Origin: Variovorax guangxiensis
GTDB lineage: Bacteria > Pseudomonadota > Gammaproteobacteria > Burkholderiales > Burkholderiaceae_C
Assembly: GCF_003952165.1 (NCBI RefSeq)
Contig: NZ_RXFT01000011.1
Coordinates: forward strand, 124,001-188,000
Reading direction: 5' to 3'
DNA: 64,000 bases
Shown: in pieces, positions 8,623-17,283 of the stretch
Numbering within the stretch: position 1 is the stretch's first letter
Layout: every line of letters begins with the position of its first letter
The notes under the pieces: model-generated
The model's input: only the letters and a program-made list of their open reading frames with translations
What the model was told of the DNA's origin: nothing
Databases searched by the model: none
Position numbers and translations under genes: made by a program

Positions 8623-10197
8623 ATGGGTCATAACAATATGAGCAACAGATTGCAGGAGAGGTTGGGTGCACTTTCAGCCGCACGACTGAAGGGCATGCGA
8701 CGCGGTATCGAGAAGGAGAGCCTGCGCGCGCTGCCCGACGGCAAGCTTGCGCTGACGCCGCATCCGCTGGCACTGGGCTCCGCGCTCACGCATCCGCACA
8801 TCACGACCGACTTCAGCGAATCGCAGCTCGAACTCATCACGGGCGTGCACGCGGACGTCGACTCGGCCGTCGAGGAACTCACGCGGGTGCACCAGTTCAC
8901 CTACCGCGTGCTCGACGGACTGGGCGACGAGCGCCTCTGGGTGTCGAGCATGCCCTGCGGCCTGCCGACCGACGAGACCATTCCGATCGGCCGCTACGGC
9001 TCCTCGAACGTGGGCCGTGCCAAGAGCGTCTACCGCATGGGCCTGAGCCACCGTTATGGCCGCCGCATGCAGACGATTTCGGGCATCCACTACAACTGGT
9101 CGCTGCCCGAGGTGTCGAGCGAAGAGTATTTCGCGCTCATCCGCAACTTCCGCCGCCACGCCTTCCTGCTGCTGTACCTGTTCGGCGCCTCGCCGGCGCT
9201 GTGTTCGAGCTTCGTGGCGGGCCGCCCGCACGAGCTGCAGCCGCTGGGCGACGGCAGCATGTTCATGCCGCACGGCACCTCGCTGCGCATGGGCCGGCTG
9301 GGCTACCAGAGCGACGCGCAGGCCTCACTGGCCGTGAGCTACAACAGCCTCGAAGGCTATGCCGCCTCGCTGCAGGACGCGCTCACCCGCCCGTGGCCGG
9401 CCTACGAGGCCATCGGCATCCGCAACCTGGGCGGCGACTACAACCAGCTCGGCACCAGCCTGCTGCAGATCGAGAACGAGTTCTACGGCACCATCCGCCC
9501 CAAGCGCGTGATCAACCCCGGCGAGCGGCCGCTGCACGCGCTGCGCGAGCGCGGCGTGGAGTACGTCGAAGTGCGCCTGATGGACCTCGACCCCTTCGAG
9601 ACCGTCGGCATCAACGCGCAGACCATGCGCTTCATCGATGTGTTCCTGCTGCACTGCCTGCTGAGCGACAGCCCCGACGACACGCCGCAGGAAATCGCCG
9701 ACCTGGCGCAGAACCAGCATCTCACCGCCGCGCGCGGCCGCGAGCCGGGCCTGAAGCTGCGGCGCAACGGCGCCGAGGTGACGCTCGCCGACTGGGGCCT
9801 GGAGCTGGTCGGGCAGTGCCTGCCCATCGCCGCCGCGCTCGACGCGGCGCAAGGCAGCGGCACGGCGCATGCCGACGCGGTGCGCGCCGCCGGCGCCGCG
9901 CTGCGCAACCCCGACAGCCTGCCCTCGGCCCGCGTGCTGGCGGCCATCGAGAAGGAACACGCCAACTCCTTCGTCGGCTTCGTGCGCGCCCGCTCCGAGC
10001 AGACCCGCGCCACGCTGCTGGACCTGCCGTTCTCGGCGGCCCAGCAGGCCGAGTTCGAGCGGATGACGGCCGAGTCCATCCAGGAGCAGAAGCGCATCGA
10101 GGCGGCCGACACCATGCCCTTCGAGATCTACCGCGAGCAGTACGTCTCGCCCGCGCGCCTGGGCATGCCACGCAGCCGAACTCCGGTCGCTGCCTGA
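8623..10197 (+). CDS. gshA: Glutamate--cysteine ligase
   Basis: A 524-aa enzyme that makes gamma-glutamylcysteine, the first step of glutathione synthesis. It belongs to the proteobacterial GshA type: RRGIEKESLR near the N-terminus (ATP/metal-binding Glu residues), TDFSESQLELIT, SSMPCGLP, SGIHYNWSLPE and YVEVRLMDLDPF are all present and in order. Length is close to that of E. coli GshA (518 aa). Starts at 8623 and 8638 are both possible; the 8620 codon is TTG and less likely. No strong ribosome site is visible. gshB is not adjacent. Confidence 0.95.
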   Translation: MGHNNMSNRLQERLGALSAARLKGMRRGIEKESLRALPDGKLALTPHPLALGSALTHPHITTDFSESQLELITGVHADVDSAVEELTRVHQFTYRVLDGLGDERLWVSSMPCGLPTDETIPIGRYGSSNVGRAKSVYRMGLSHRYGRRMQTISGIHYNWSLPEVSSEEYFALIRNFRRHAFLLLYLFGASPALCSSFVAGRPHELQPLGDGSMFMPHGTSLRMGRLGYQSDAQASLAVSYNSLEGYAASLQDALTRPWPAYEAIGIRNLGGDYNQLGTSLLQIENEFYGTIRPKRVINPGERPLHALRERGVEYVEVRLMDLDPFETVGINAQTMRFIDVFLLHCLLSDSPDDTPQEIADLAQNQHLTAARGREPGLKLRRNGAEVTLADWGLELVGQCLPIAAALDAAQGSGTAHADAVRAAGAALRNPDSLPSARVLAAIEKEHANSFVGFVRARSEQTRATLLDLPFSAAQQAEFERMTAESIQEQKRIEAADTMPFEIYREQYVSPARLGMPRSRTPVAA

Positions 10198-10346
10198 GCG
10201 CCGCTGACACGCTGGCGACTGGGCTCGCCGCGCCGAAGCTGCCCCGCGGCCGCTTTCTGGGGTAAAACGCCACGCTGCCGCCCGGGCAAGGCAAGCCCGG
10301 CGCGGCAACGAACAACGGCAACTCCCATGGAAGGCGACAAAGAGAC

Positions 10347-11273
10347 ATGAGCAACGGCAGCAACCTCGATTTCAAGGGCCGCGTGGCCATCGTGACCGGC
10401 GCGGGCGGCGGCCTGGGCCGCCAGCATGCACTGGCGCTGGCCGCGCGCGGCGCGAAGGTGGTGGTCAACGACCTGGGCGGCGCGCGCGACGGCTCCGGCG
10501 GCTCGGTGAGCGCCGCGCAGGCGGTGGTGGACGAGATCAAGGCGGCCGGTGGCGAGGCGATTGCCAACGGCGCGTCGGTGACCGACTTCGAGGCGGTGCA
10601 GGCCATGGTCAAGGAGGCGGTCGACGCCTGGGGCCGCGTCGACATCCTCGTGAACAACGCGGGCATCCTGCGCGACAAGAGCTTCGCCAAGATGGACCTG
10701 GCCGACTTCAGGCTGGTGGTCGACGTGCACCTGATGGGCGCCGTGAACTGCACCAAGGCCGTCTGGGCGCTGATGAACGAGCAGAAGTACGGCCGCATCG
10801 TGATGACCACTTCTTCGTCGGGCCTGTACGGCAACTTCGGCCAGAGCAACTACGGCGCGGCCAAGCTCGCGCTGGTGGGCCTCATGCAGACGCTGAGCAT
10901 CGAAGGCGCGAAGAACGACATCCGCGTGAACTGCCTGGCGCCCACGGCGGCCACCCGCATGACCGAGGACCTGTTCCCCAAGGAAATGCTCGAAGCCTTC
11001 CGCCCCGAGGCGGTGGTGCCGGCGATGCTGGTGCTGGCCGGGCAGGACGCGCCCAACCGCACCGTCCTCTGCGCGGGCGCCGGCACCTTCGAGGCCGCGC
11101 ACATCACGCTGACGCAGGGCGCCTGGCTGGGCATCGAGGCCGACACGCCGGAGCAGCTGGCGGCGCGCCTGTCGGAAGTGACCGACCGCGAAGGCGAGGC
11201 GGTGCCGCAAAGCGGCGCGGCCCAAGGCGCCAACGAAGTCGCCAAGGGCATGGCGAACGCCAAGCGGGGCTGA
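10347..11273 (+). CDS. SDR family oxidoreductase (multifunctional-enzyme type 2-like hydroxyacyl dehydrogenase)
   Basis: A 308-aa SDR. The cofactor motif TGAGGGLG is at residues 17-24, NDLGG follows the second strand, NNAGILRDKSF is near 103, and the catalytic Tyr/Lys are YGAAK at 169-173. NNAGILRDKSFAKM together with VNDLGG is the pattern of the (3R)-hydroxyacyl-CoA dehydrogenase domain of peroxisomal multifunctional enzyme type 2 relatives, so a role in fatty-acyl or steroid side-chain beta-oxidation is plausible. The last 50 residues are a low-complexity extension without the family SCP or hydratase domains. Confidence 0.87.
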   Translation: MSNGSNLDFKGRVAIVTGAGGGLGRQHALALAARGAKVVVNDLGGARDGSGGSVSAAQAVVDEIKAAGGEAIANGASVTDFEAVQAMVKEAVDAWGRVDILVNNAGILRDKSFAKMDLADFRLVVDVHLMGAVNCTKAVWALMNEQKYGRIVMTTSSSGLYGNFGQSNYGAAKLALVGLMQTLSIEGAKNDIRVNCLAPTAATRMTEDLFPKEMLEAFRPEAVVPAMLVLAGQDAPNRTVLCAGAGTFEAAHITLTQGAWLGIEADTPEQLAARLSEVTDREGEAVPQSGAAQGANEVAKGMANAKRG

Positions 11274-11386
11274 CCACCGGTTCGGCCCGGCACCGTGTTC
11301 ATGGCGCGCTTGACCTGGAGCGCACTCGAGCATTTCCAATGAATCCACCGGGCATCCGGTGCATTCAACAAAAAGGAAATGAAGCC

Positions 11387-11806
11387 ATGAACACGATCGA
11401 GAACAAGGCCATCGTTCAGCGCATCCACGAAGAGCTGGACAAAGGCAACGGCCGGCCCTTCGTCGAGAGCCGCGCCGACGACGCGAGCTGGAAGCTCGAA
11501 GGCAGCACCGCCTGGTCGCGCACCTACCAAGGCAAGAAGGCGATCCGCGAGGAGCTGCTGGACCCGCTCTTCGCCCAGTTCGCCGCACCCTACAGGAGCA
11601 GGACCGAGCGCATCATTGCCGAGGGTGACCGGGTGGTGGTTCTCTTCAGCGGCGACGTGCCCACCAAGGCCGGCAAGCGCTACAACAACCGCTATTGCTA
11701 TGTCTACCGACTCGAAGGAGGCAAGGTGAAAGAGCTGACCGAATACTTCGACACCGCGCTGGTGCAGGAGGCGCTGCAGCCTCCGGCCGTCGTCCATGCC
11801 GGCTGA
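11387..11806 (+). CDS. SnoaL/NTF2-like protein
   Basis: A 139-aa protein with the cone-shaped alpha+beta barrel pattern of the SnoaL/NTF2 family: an N-terminal helix (NKAIVQRIHEELDKGN), a buried WKLEGST strand, and C-terminal strands ending KVKELTEYFDTALVQEAL. The ending EYFDT is typical of KetSteroid-isomerase-like members of unknown substrate. AAAGGAAA lies upstream of the ATG. The 3' end overlaps the following MerR gene by 11 bp, so the two are translationally linked and the MerR protein probably regulates this pair. Confidence 0.82.
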   Translation: MNTIENKAIVQRIHEELDKGNGRPFVESRADDASWKLEGSTAWSRTYQGKKAIREELLDPLFAQFAAPYRSRTERIIAEGDRVVVLFSGDVPTKAGKRYNNRYCYVYRLEGGKVKELTEYFDTALVQEALQPPAVVHAG

Positions 11807-12263
11807 GAAAGCCACCAAGAGGGGCTCTCCCTTCCACATCGGCGAACTGGCCAAGCGCACAGGCCGCACGGTGCACGCCATCCGCTGGTACGAGACGCAG
11901 GGTCTCGTGCCCGGCGTGGCGCGCGACGAGGGCGGCCGGCGCCTCTATGTCGAGCTGCATGTCGGCTGGCTCGACCTGATGGAGCGGCTGCGCCGCACCG
12001 GCATGTCGATCGCCGAGATGCGCGAATACACAGCGCTCGCGCTGCAGGGCAAGACCACGCTGCGCGAGCGGCGCGACATGCTCGCCGCTCACCGCGAGCG
12101 CGTGAACGAAACCATCGCCGAGTGGAAGAGGGCGCTGTCGCTTGTCGAGCGCAAGATCGACTTCTACGACGAGTGGATGGCCAGCGGGCATCGCCCGCCG
12201 CTCATTGCCGCGGAACCCTTGCCCGCGCCGAAGAAGCGCGGAAGCGGCGCTACTCGGCGATGA
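11796..12263 (+). CDS. MerR-family regulator
   Basis: A 155-aa MerR-type activator/repressor. The HTH is FHIGELAKRTGRTVHAIRWYETQGLV at residues 13-38, the wing carries GGRRLY, and a dimerising coiled coil ends ERKIDFYDEW. No cysteine cluster is visible, so it is not a metal-sensing member; it resembles the aldehyde/organic-signal branch. It overlaps the SnoaL-like gene upstream and, tail to tail, the hibernation-factor gene by 14 bp. Confidence 0.87.
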   Translation: MPAEKATKRGSPFHIGELAKRTGRTVHAIRWYETQGLVPGVARDEGGRRLYVELHVGWLDLMERLRRTGMSIAEMREYTALALQGKTTLRERRDMLAAHRERVNETIAEWKRALSLVERKIDFYDEWMASGHRPPLIAAEPLPAPKKRGSGATRR

Positions 12264-12609
12264 AGCCCGGGTCGGTGCGGATCGAACCCCTGTCCCGGTG
12301 GTTGTGAAGCCGTCCCAGCGTGTTCTCGATCAGGCGCTTGAGCTTGTCGGAGGCGCCACGGAAAGCCTCGTCGAGGCTGGCCGCGTGCTGCGTCACCGCC
12401 AGCGGCTGGTGGTGCGCCAGGCGCGCTTCCATCACGCAGCACTTGTCGCTGCCCCCGGCCTTGTCGTGGTTCTCGTCGCTCAGGTGCACCTCGACGCGCG
12501 TCACGTCGTCGACGAAACGGCCCAGGTTCTGCTTGATCTCGGTGTCGGCCCAGCGCTCCAGCGCGTCCTTGTTGGTGATGCCGTTGCTCGTGTTGACCTG
12601 TATCTGCAT
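12250..12609 (-). CDS. Ribosome hibernation promoting factor/RaiA-family protein
   Basis: A 119-aa short HPF/YfiA-like protein. It starts MQIQVNTSNGI, has the VTRVEVHLSDEN strand and the MEARL and DEAFRGASDKLKRLIENTLGR helix of the ribosome-binding domain, and lacks the long C-terminal dimerisation domain. Such proteins occupy the mRNA/tRNA channel of idle 30S subunits. It is not the usual rpoN-linked copy; a second specialised homologue elsewhere is likely. It sits next to a CBS protein on the same strand, a combination I have seen linked to stress, but that is an impression only. Confidence 0.8.
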   Translation of the reverse strand: MQIQVNTSNGITNKDALERWADTEIKQNLGRFVDDVTRVEVHLSDENHDKAGGSDKCCVMEARLAHHQPLAVTQHAASLDEAFRGASDKLKRLIENTLGRLHNHRDRGSIRTDPGFIAE

Positions 12610-12711
12610 GCAATATCCTCGCTGGATGGATGAACGAAGGCCCACTTTGCACCGTGCGGCGCCGGGCGGGCCGTAGGTCTGGTTCCTACCCGCGCGACGG
12701 GCAGGCCCCAA

Positions 12712-13140
12712 TCAGCTCTGGATGTAGGTGGTCAGCTGCTCGATGGTGGCTTCCTGGTCCGAGATGATGTCGTCCATCAGGTCCTGGATGGAGATCATGC
12801 CGACCACCCTGTCGCCGTCGACCACCGGCAGGTGGCGGAACTTGCGCTGGCTCATGAGCGCCATGCACTCGCGGGTGCGGGTGTGCGGCGTCACGGTCAT
12901 CACGTCGGGCGTCATGATCTCGCGCACCTTCATTTCCTTGGAGTTCTTGCCCTGCAGCGCGACCTTGCGGGTGTAGTCGCGCTCGGAGAGAAAGCCCACC
13001 AGCCTTTCGCCGTCCATCACCATCAGCGCGCCGACCTCGAAGCGCGCCAGGATGGAGAGCGCGTCGAACACGCTGGTGTCGGGGGAGGTGCGCCATGCCG
13101 CGGAATCATGGCGCTTGAGCAGTTCGGAGACGGGTTTCAT
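12712..13140 (-). CDS. CBS-domain pair protein
   Basis: A 142-aa protein made of two CBS motifs: roughly residues 10-65 (GALMVMDGERLVGFLSERDYTRKV) and 75-130 (RHLPVVDGDRVVGMISIQDLM). Bateman modules bind adenine nucleotides or SAM and act as energy sensors. There is no attached catalytic domain. The start at 13140 is favoured over 13155 because GGAG is placed nine bases before it. It is upstream of, and on the same strand as, the HPF-type gene, with a 102-bp gap. Confidence 0.88.
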   Translation of the reverse strand: MKPVSELLKRHDSAAWRTSPDTSVFDALSILARFEVGALMVMDGERLVGFLSERDYTRKVALQGKNSKEMKVREIMTPDVMTVTPHTRTRECMALMSQRKFRHLPVVDGDRVVGMISIQDLMDDIISDQEATIEQLTTYIQS

Positions 13141-13286
13141 CGTGTGCAACTCCATGAAGGGTTTTCGATTCGACCGACGCTCGGGCGCCGCACTCGCTCA
13201 AATCATAGGGGCGATGAATGACCGCGCGGCGCAAAAAACTCTAAGGGATTGCGCGTGTGTGCAAGACACGCGCAATGCGCGAGAAC

Positions 13287-13913
13287 TTAAGGCTGCGCAG
13301 CCGCGGCCGCAGGGGCGGCGATGAACACGCGGTTCAGCGCCACTGCGTCGCCGACCACCGTCTTCACCAGGCCCTTCTCGTCGAACTGCACCTGGAACTC
13401 CGACCAGCTGTCGCGCCAGTAGCGCCACACCGGGGCGTCGAGGCTCGGGTTCTCGCTGGCCACCGGGTAGGCAATGGCCATCAGCACCTGCTCGCGCGTC
13501 ATGCCGGGCATCACCTTGCCGGCGAGGATGGCCTCGCGCACCGGCGCGGGGAAGGTCGCCAGCTTCTGCTTCGGGTCCGCCGTCACCACGTAGCGCTGCG
13601 CGAAGGTCGGCAACGGGATGTTGCGGCTGTAGTCGTTCTTGATGCGCTGCTGCTTGCCGGCGAGCTCCACGCCGAACCAGCGGAAGTCGTACGTCGTGAT
13701 GCGCGCCGGGGTGCCCACGGCGACGATGCTCGTGCCCTGCTCGTCGTAGTTGATGTCGCTGATCGAGTCGCCGTAGGTGCGCATGTTGCAGCACAGGTAG
13801 CCGCTGACGAGCGGGCCGGGCGGCGGGGAGGGCCGCTGGGCATGGGCGACGGTGATGGACGCGGGCACGACGGTGGCTGCCAGCAGGGCGGCAGCGGCAA
13901 GACGCTTGAGCAT
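13287..13913 (-). CDS. Periplasmic protein with BamE/SmpA-like motif
   Basis: A 208-aa exported protein; residues 1-25 are a signal peptide (cleavage after AHA). The middle contains two Cys in GYLCCNMRTYGD. The C-terminal third has GKVMPGMTREQVLMAIAYP followed by WRYWRDSWSEFQVQFDEKGLV, which matches the GMT-x-x-QV helix and the strand pair of the SmpA/OmlA (BamE) fold. No lipobox is present, so it is probably soluble. The exact function is unknown. It diverges from rbgA. Confidence 0.7.
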   Translation of the reverse strand: MLKRLAAAALLAATVVPASITVAHAQRPSPPPGPLVSGYLCCNMRTYGDSISDINYDEQGTSIVAVGTPARITTYDFRWFGVELAGKQQRIKNDYSRNIPLPTFAQRYVVTADPKQKLATFPAPVREAILAGKVMPGMTREQVLMAIAYPVASENPSLDAPVWRYWRDSWSEFQVQFDEKGLVKTVVGDAVALNRVFIAAPAAAAAQP

Positions 13914-14021
13914 TTGTGGATTTCCCTCGGAGTTGTTGGAATCGCTGCGGATCGCTGTCCTCGGCAGCGAAGGGATTCTAGGAGCGAACAATCCCCAAGC
14001 GAAGGCAGAATGAGCGCCCGC

Positions 14022-14039
14022 AGCTATCGAAAGCGTAGC
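14022..14039. repeat. Short hairpin repeat, copy 2
   Basis: AGCTATCGAAAGCGTAGC, arms GCTA and TAGC, 15 of 18 bases identical to the copy at 8521-8538 with all three changes A to G. It lies between the divergent BamE-like and rbgA genes. Confidence 0.5.
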
Positions 14040-14140
14040 AACCAGCTTGCGTTCAGGTTCCCGGTTCACAATGCGCCCCGGCGGCCCTGCCGCCCGCCCG
14101 AATTCACAGAGACAGCGCGAAAAGAAAGAAGAGCCCACCG

Positions 14141-15097
14141 ATGGCGATCCAGTGGTTCCCCGGTCACATGTATTCGACCCAGAAGGCCATCACCGAACGG
14201 GTGAAGGACATCGACGTGGTCATCGAGCTGCTCGACGCCCGCCTGCCCGGCTCCAGCGCCAACCCGATGCTGGCCGAGCTCACGGCCGGCAGGCCCACGC
14301 TGAAGGTGCTCAACAAGCAGGACCTGGCCGACCCCGCGCGCACAGCCCTCTGGCTGGCGCACTTCAACGCGCTGCCCGCCACCCGCGCCATTCCCCTCGA
14401 CGCGAGCCAGACCACGCCCGCGCAGCAGATCGTGAAGGCCTGCCACGAACTCTCGCCCAACCGCGGCGGGCTGGCCAAGCCGATGCGGGTGCTGATCTGC
14501 GGCATTCCCAACGTGGGCAAATCCACCCTCATCAACACCCTCACCGGCGGGCGCAAGGCCAAGACCGGCGACGAGGCCGGCATCACCAAGCTCGAACAGC
14601 GCATCACGCTGGCCGACGACTTCTACCTGTGGGACACGCCAGGCATGCTGTGGCCGCGCATCATCGTGCCCAAGAGCGGCTACAACCTCGCGGCCAGCGG
14701 CGCGGTGGGGCGCAACGCCTTCGACGAGGAGGAAGTGGCGCTGGAACTGCTCGGCTACCTCAAGGCTAACTACGCCGCCGGCTTGGCCGCGCGATTCAAG
14801 CTCGTGGAGCTCGACGCCGAGACCATGGCCGGCATGAAGGACGAAGCCCTGCTCGACACCATCGGCCGCAAGCGCGGCGCCCTGCTGGGCAAGGGCCGCG
14901 TCAACCTGCAGAAGGCCGCCGAGATCGTGATGCACGAGTTCCGCGCCGGCAACCTCGGGCGCATCACCCTCGAGACGCCCGGGGAGTTCGCCGTGTGGCT
15001 GGCCGACGGCCAGCGCGCCGACGCCGAGCGCGCGGCGAAGAAGGCCGCGCGCAAGCAGAAGGGCAAGCCGAAGGCAGAGGCGGCGCCGGAAGGCTGA
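14141..15097 (+). CDS. ylqF: Ribosome biogenesis GTPase RbgA/YlqF
   Basis: A 318-aa circularly permuted GTPase of the YlqF/MTG1 family, involved in late 50S assembly. The motif order G4-G5-G1-G2-G3 shows the permutation: NKQD at residues 58-61 comes before the P-loop GIPNVGKST (about 121-129) and DTPGMLWP (about 165). The opening IQWFPGHMYST is the family signature. The C-terminal 30 residues are Lys/Ala/Arg-rich and probably contact rRNA. It is a stand-alone gene, ending 12 bp before the convergent lipoprotein gene. Confidence 0.93.
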   Translation: MAIQWFPGHMYSTQKAITERVKDIDVVIELLDARLPGSSANPMLAELTAGRPTLKVLNKQDLADPARTALWLAHFNALPATRAIPLDASQTTPAQQIVKACHELSPNRGGLAKPMRVLICGIPNVGKSTLINTLTGGRKAKTGDEAGITKLEQRITLADDFYLWDTPGMLWPRIIVPKSGYNLAASGAVGRNAFDEEEVALELLGYLKANYAAGLAARFKLVELDAETMAGMKDEALLDTIGRKRGALLGKGRVNLQKAAEIVMHEFRAGNLGRITLETPGEFAVWLADGQRADAERAAKKAARKQKGKPKAEAAPEG

Positions 15098-15109
15098 ATC
15101 GGCCGCGGC

Positions 15110-15931
15110 TCAGTCGAGCGCGAACAGCGCGGCCGCCGCCTCGTCGAGCGCCGCGACCCTGCGCGAATCGGAACGCGGGCCGGCCGCCTGCAGCGCGCGC
15201 TGATACATCGCCACGCGCGTGGCCGACACCGGCCTGCACAGCGGCCGCCCGCGCGTCTGCGCGATGCCGCGCCCGGGCACCACGTAGCGCCCCGGGCTGA
15301 GCCGCGCGAAGCGGATGTAGGCCTGCAGCGTGGGGAGCACGTCGGCGTGCAGCGCGTTCATGCGCTTCTCGGCCTCCTTGCCGATCTGCGCGTAGCCCTT
15401 GGCGTCCTTGGTGATGGGCAGCCCGAGGATGTCGGCCATGTCGATCTCGAAGTGCGTGAAGTCGCCGTACGGGCGCTTGCAGTCGATGACGAAGCTGCTC
15501 CAGTTCGCGTGCTGCAGCAGGCGGATGTGCTCTTCGGTCACGTCGAAGGCCGCGCGCTTCTCGAAGGGCGGCTGGAAGGCGTAGTGGCCGGCCACGAAGC
15601 TCGCGTGCAGGAAGAAGGCGGCCGCCACGTTAACGAATCGGTCGAAGACCGGCGAGCTGCCGCCATCGAGCACGTCGCCGAACTGTTCGAGCGTCATGTC
15701 GGGCGGCACGATGGCGGGCGCGCCGGATTCGCAGCCGACCCACTCGGCGTGGCTGCGGCGGAACCAGTCGATGTCGGCCTGCGTGATCTCGATGCTGCCC
15801 GGCTGGGGCGGCGCTGTCGGGGCGGATGCGGGCGCATCCTGCGACTGCCCGCAGCCCGAGGCGGCCAGCAGGGTGGTTGCGGCGCATGCGGCAGAAAGTA
15901 CCAGCGCATCCCGCCGATGGAACCATCTCAA
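15110..15931 (-). CDS. Putative lipoprotein of unknown function
   Basis: A 273-aa protein with a lipoprotein signal: charged MRWFHRRDAL, hydrophobic core, and lipobox ending ASGC with Cys27. A Pro/Ala-rich linker of about 17 residues follows. The globular part has no domain I recognise; conserved-looking spots include FFLHASFVAGHYAFQPPF, NWSSFVIDCKRPYGDF and the Pro-rich RYVVPGRGIAQTRGRPLC, with Cys residues that could pair. It diverges from the SUFU gene with 141 bp between starts, so the two may be regulated together. Confidence 0.65.
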   Translation of the reverse strand: MRWFHRRDALVLSAACAATTLLAASGCGQSQDAPASAPTAPPQPGSIEITQADIDWFRRSHAEWVGCESGAPAIVPPDMTLEQFGDVLDGGSSPVFDRFVNVAAAFFLHASFVAGHYAFQPPFEKRAAFDVTEEHIRLLQHANWSSFVIDCKRPYGDFTHFEIDMADILGLPITKDAKGYAQIGKEAEKRMNALHADVLPTLQAYIRFARLSPGRYVVPGRGIAQTRGRPLCRPVSATRVAMYQRALQAAGPRSDSRRVAALDEAAAALFALD

Positions 15932-16072
15932 TTTGTTCTCTCCAGGGAAAAGCTATCTGTCCGGCGCACGAGGATGCCATGCGGGCCTGACATCTGCCTG
16001 AGGACGGCCGGGGCATGAGGAGCGTCAGGGGGCGCGGTGTAGGCTCGCCGCATCCACATCGCAAGGAGCGAC

Positions 16073-17167
16073 ATGACCGAAGCAGCGCAGGACCGAGGCA
16101 ACGACGACGATGGTGACGACGAGCTCTCGCCCGGCTGGGACGCCATCGCCGCCGCCATGGAGCGCCTCTACCCCGGCCAGGAGCCGAAGCACTACGGCAC
16201 GGTGATCAAGTGGATGCTCGGCGGGCCCGATCCGCTGGACGGCGTGAGCGTGTGGAAGCGCATGGAGCCGGTGCCGCACTGGCACTACCTGAGCTACGGG
16301 CTCAGCGAGCTCTACACCAAGGAGTCGGACGTCGCCGAAACCAGCGGCTACGGCTTCGAGCTCACCTTCCGCCTCGCCTGCGAGCCCAACGAGGCCGAGC
16401 CGCCCGCGTGGGCCATCAACTTCCTGCAGAACCTCGCGCGCTACGTGTTCAAGAGCGGCAACGTGTTCGACGACGGCCACTGGATGACCGCCAACGGTCC
16501 CATCGCGCTGGAGCGCGAGACGCTGATCCGCTCGATGGGCTTCGTGTTCGATCCCGAGCTGCCGGCCATCGACACGCCCAACGGCCGCGTGAGCTTCATC
16601 CAGGTCGTGGGCCTGACGGAAGACGAGGAGCGCGCGGGCAAGCGCTGGGACACGCGTCGGCTGCTCGATGCGCTGCTGCCGGCGATGCCGCTGTGGGTGA
16701 CCGACCTCGGGCGGCCTTCGCTGCTCGACGATGCCGAAGTGCGCGGGCGCGTGGAGGAGGGCGCGGCGCGCGAGGGCTCGTCCAGCGGTTTTCTCTTCAC
16801 CGAAGTGCTGGGCTGGGAGACGAGCAAGCGGCTGCTGCGCGCGCCGGTCACCGAGATCACGCTCGGGGCGCGGCAGGTCGACGAACTGGTCGCGCTGCTG
16901 CCGCTGCGGCTGCCTTTCGGGCGCGACTTCCACTTCGCGAGCCGCGAGCGGGCGCTGGTCTTCGCGCACGGCGAGACCGACAGCGTCGAGGAGGAGGGCG
17001 ACAGACTCACGCTGCGGCTTTCCGACGCCACGGTGCGCGAGCTGGCCCATGCGCTGAAGCCGGTCGCCGGCATCTACGAGGTGCGGGGTTTTGGCACCGT
17101 GCGCTGGAAGGTGCAGAAGACGACCATCAAGGACCCGCAGGGGAACGTGGTCCGCACCATAGGCTGA
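16073..17167 (+). CDS. Suppressor-of-fused (SUFU) domain protein
   Basis: A 364-aa cytosolic protein. After an acidic N-terminus (NDDDGDDE) comes SPGWDAIAAAMERLYPGQEPKHYGT, then the SUFU core HWHYLSYGLSELY through GYGFELTFRLA and FVFDPELPAI, with a C-terminal domain to residue 364. This two-domain length resembles animal SUFU more than the single-domain bacterial immunity proteins. Bacterial SUFU domains are known as immunity proteins against polymorphic toxins, but no toxin gene is adjacent here, so that role is not supported. Partner and role unknown. Confidence 0.8.
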   Translation: MTEAAQDRGNDDDGDDELSPGWDAIAAAMERLYPGQEPKHYGTVIKWMLGGPDPLDGVSVWKRMEPVPHWHYLSYGLSELYTKESDVAETSGYGFELTFRLACEPNEAEPPAWAINFLQNLARYVFKSGNVFDDGHWMTANGPIALERETLIRSMGFVFDPELPAIDTPNGRVSFIQVVGLTEDEERAGKRWDTRRLLDALLPAMPLWVTDLGRPSLLDDAEVRGRVEEGAAREGSSSGFLFTEVLGWETSKRLLRAPVTEITLGARQVDELVALLPLRLPFGRDFHFASRERALVFAHGETDSVEEEGDRLTLRLSDATVRELAHALKPVAGIYEVRGFGTVRWKVQKTTIKDPQGNVVRTIG

Positions 17168-17283
17168 CCAGTCGCCCCCGAAGCCAGCCTTGCGCCAGCC
17201 AGCTGCGAGGTGGCGTGCAAGCCCGAGGCGCATGGCAAGTCGGGCCACGGCACCAAGCACGCCGACCGATGTCGCGCGGCAGC

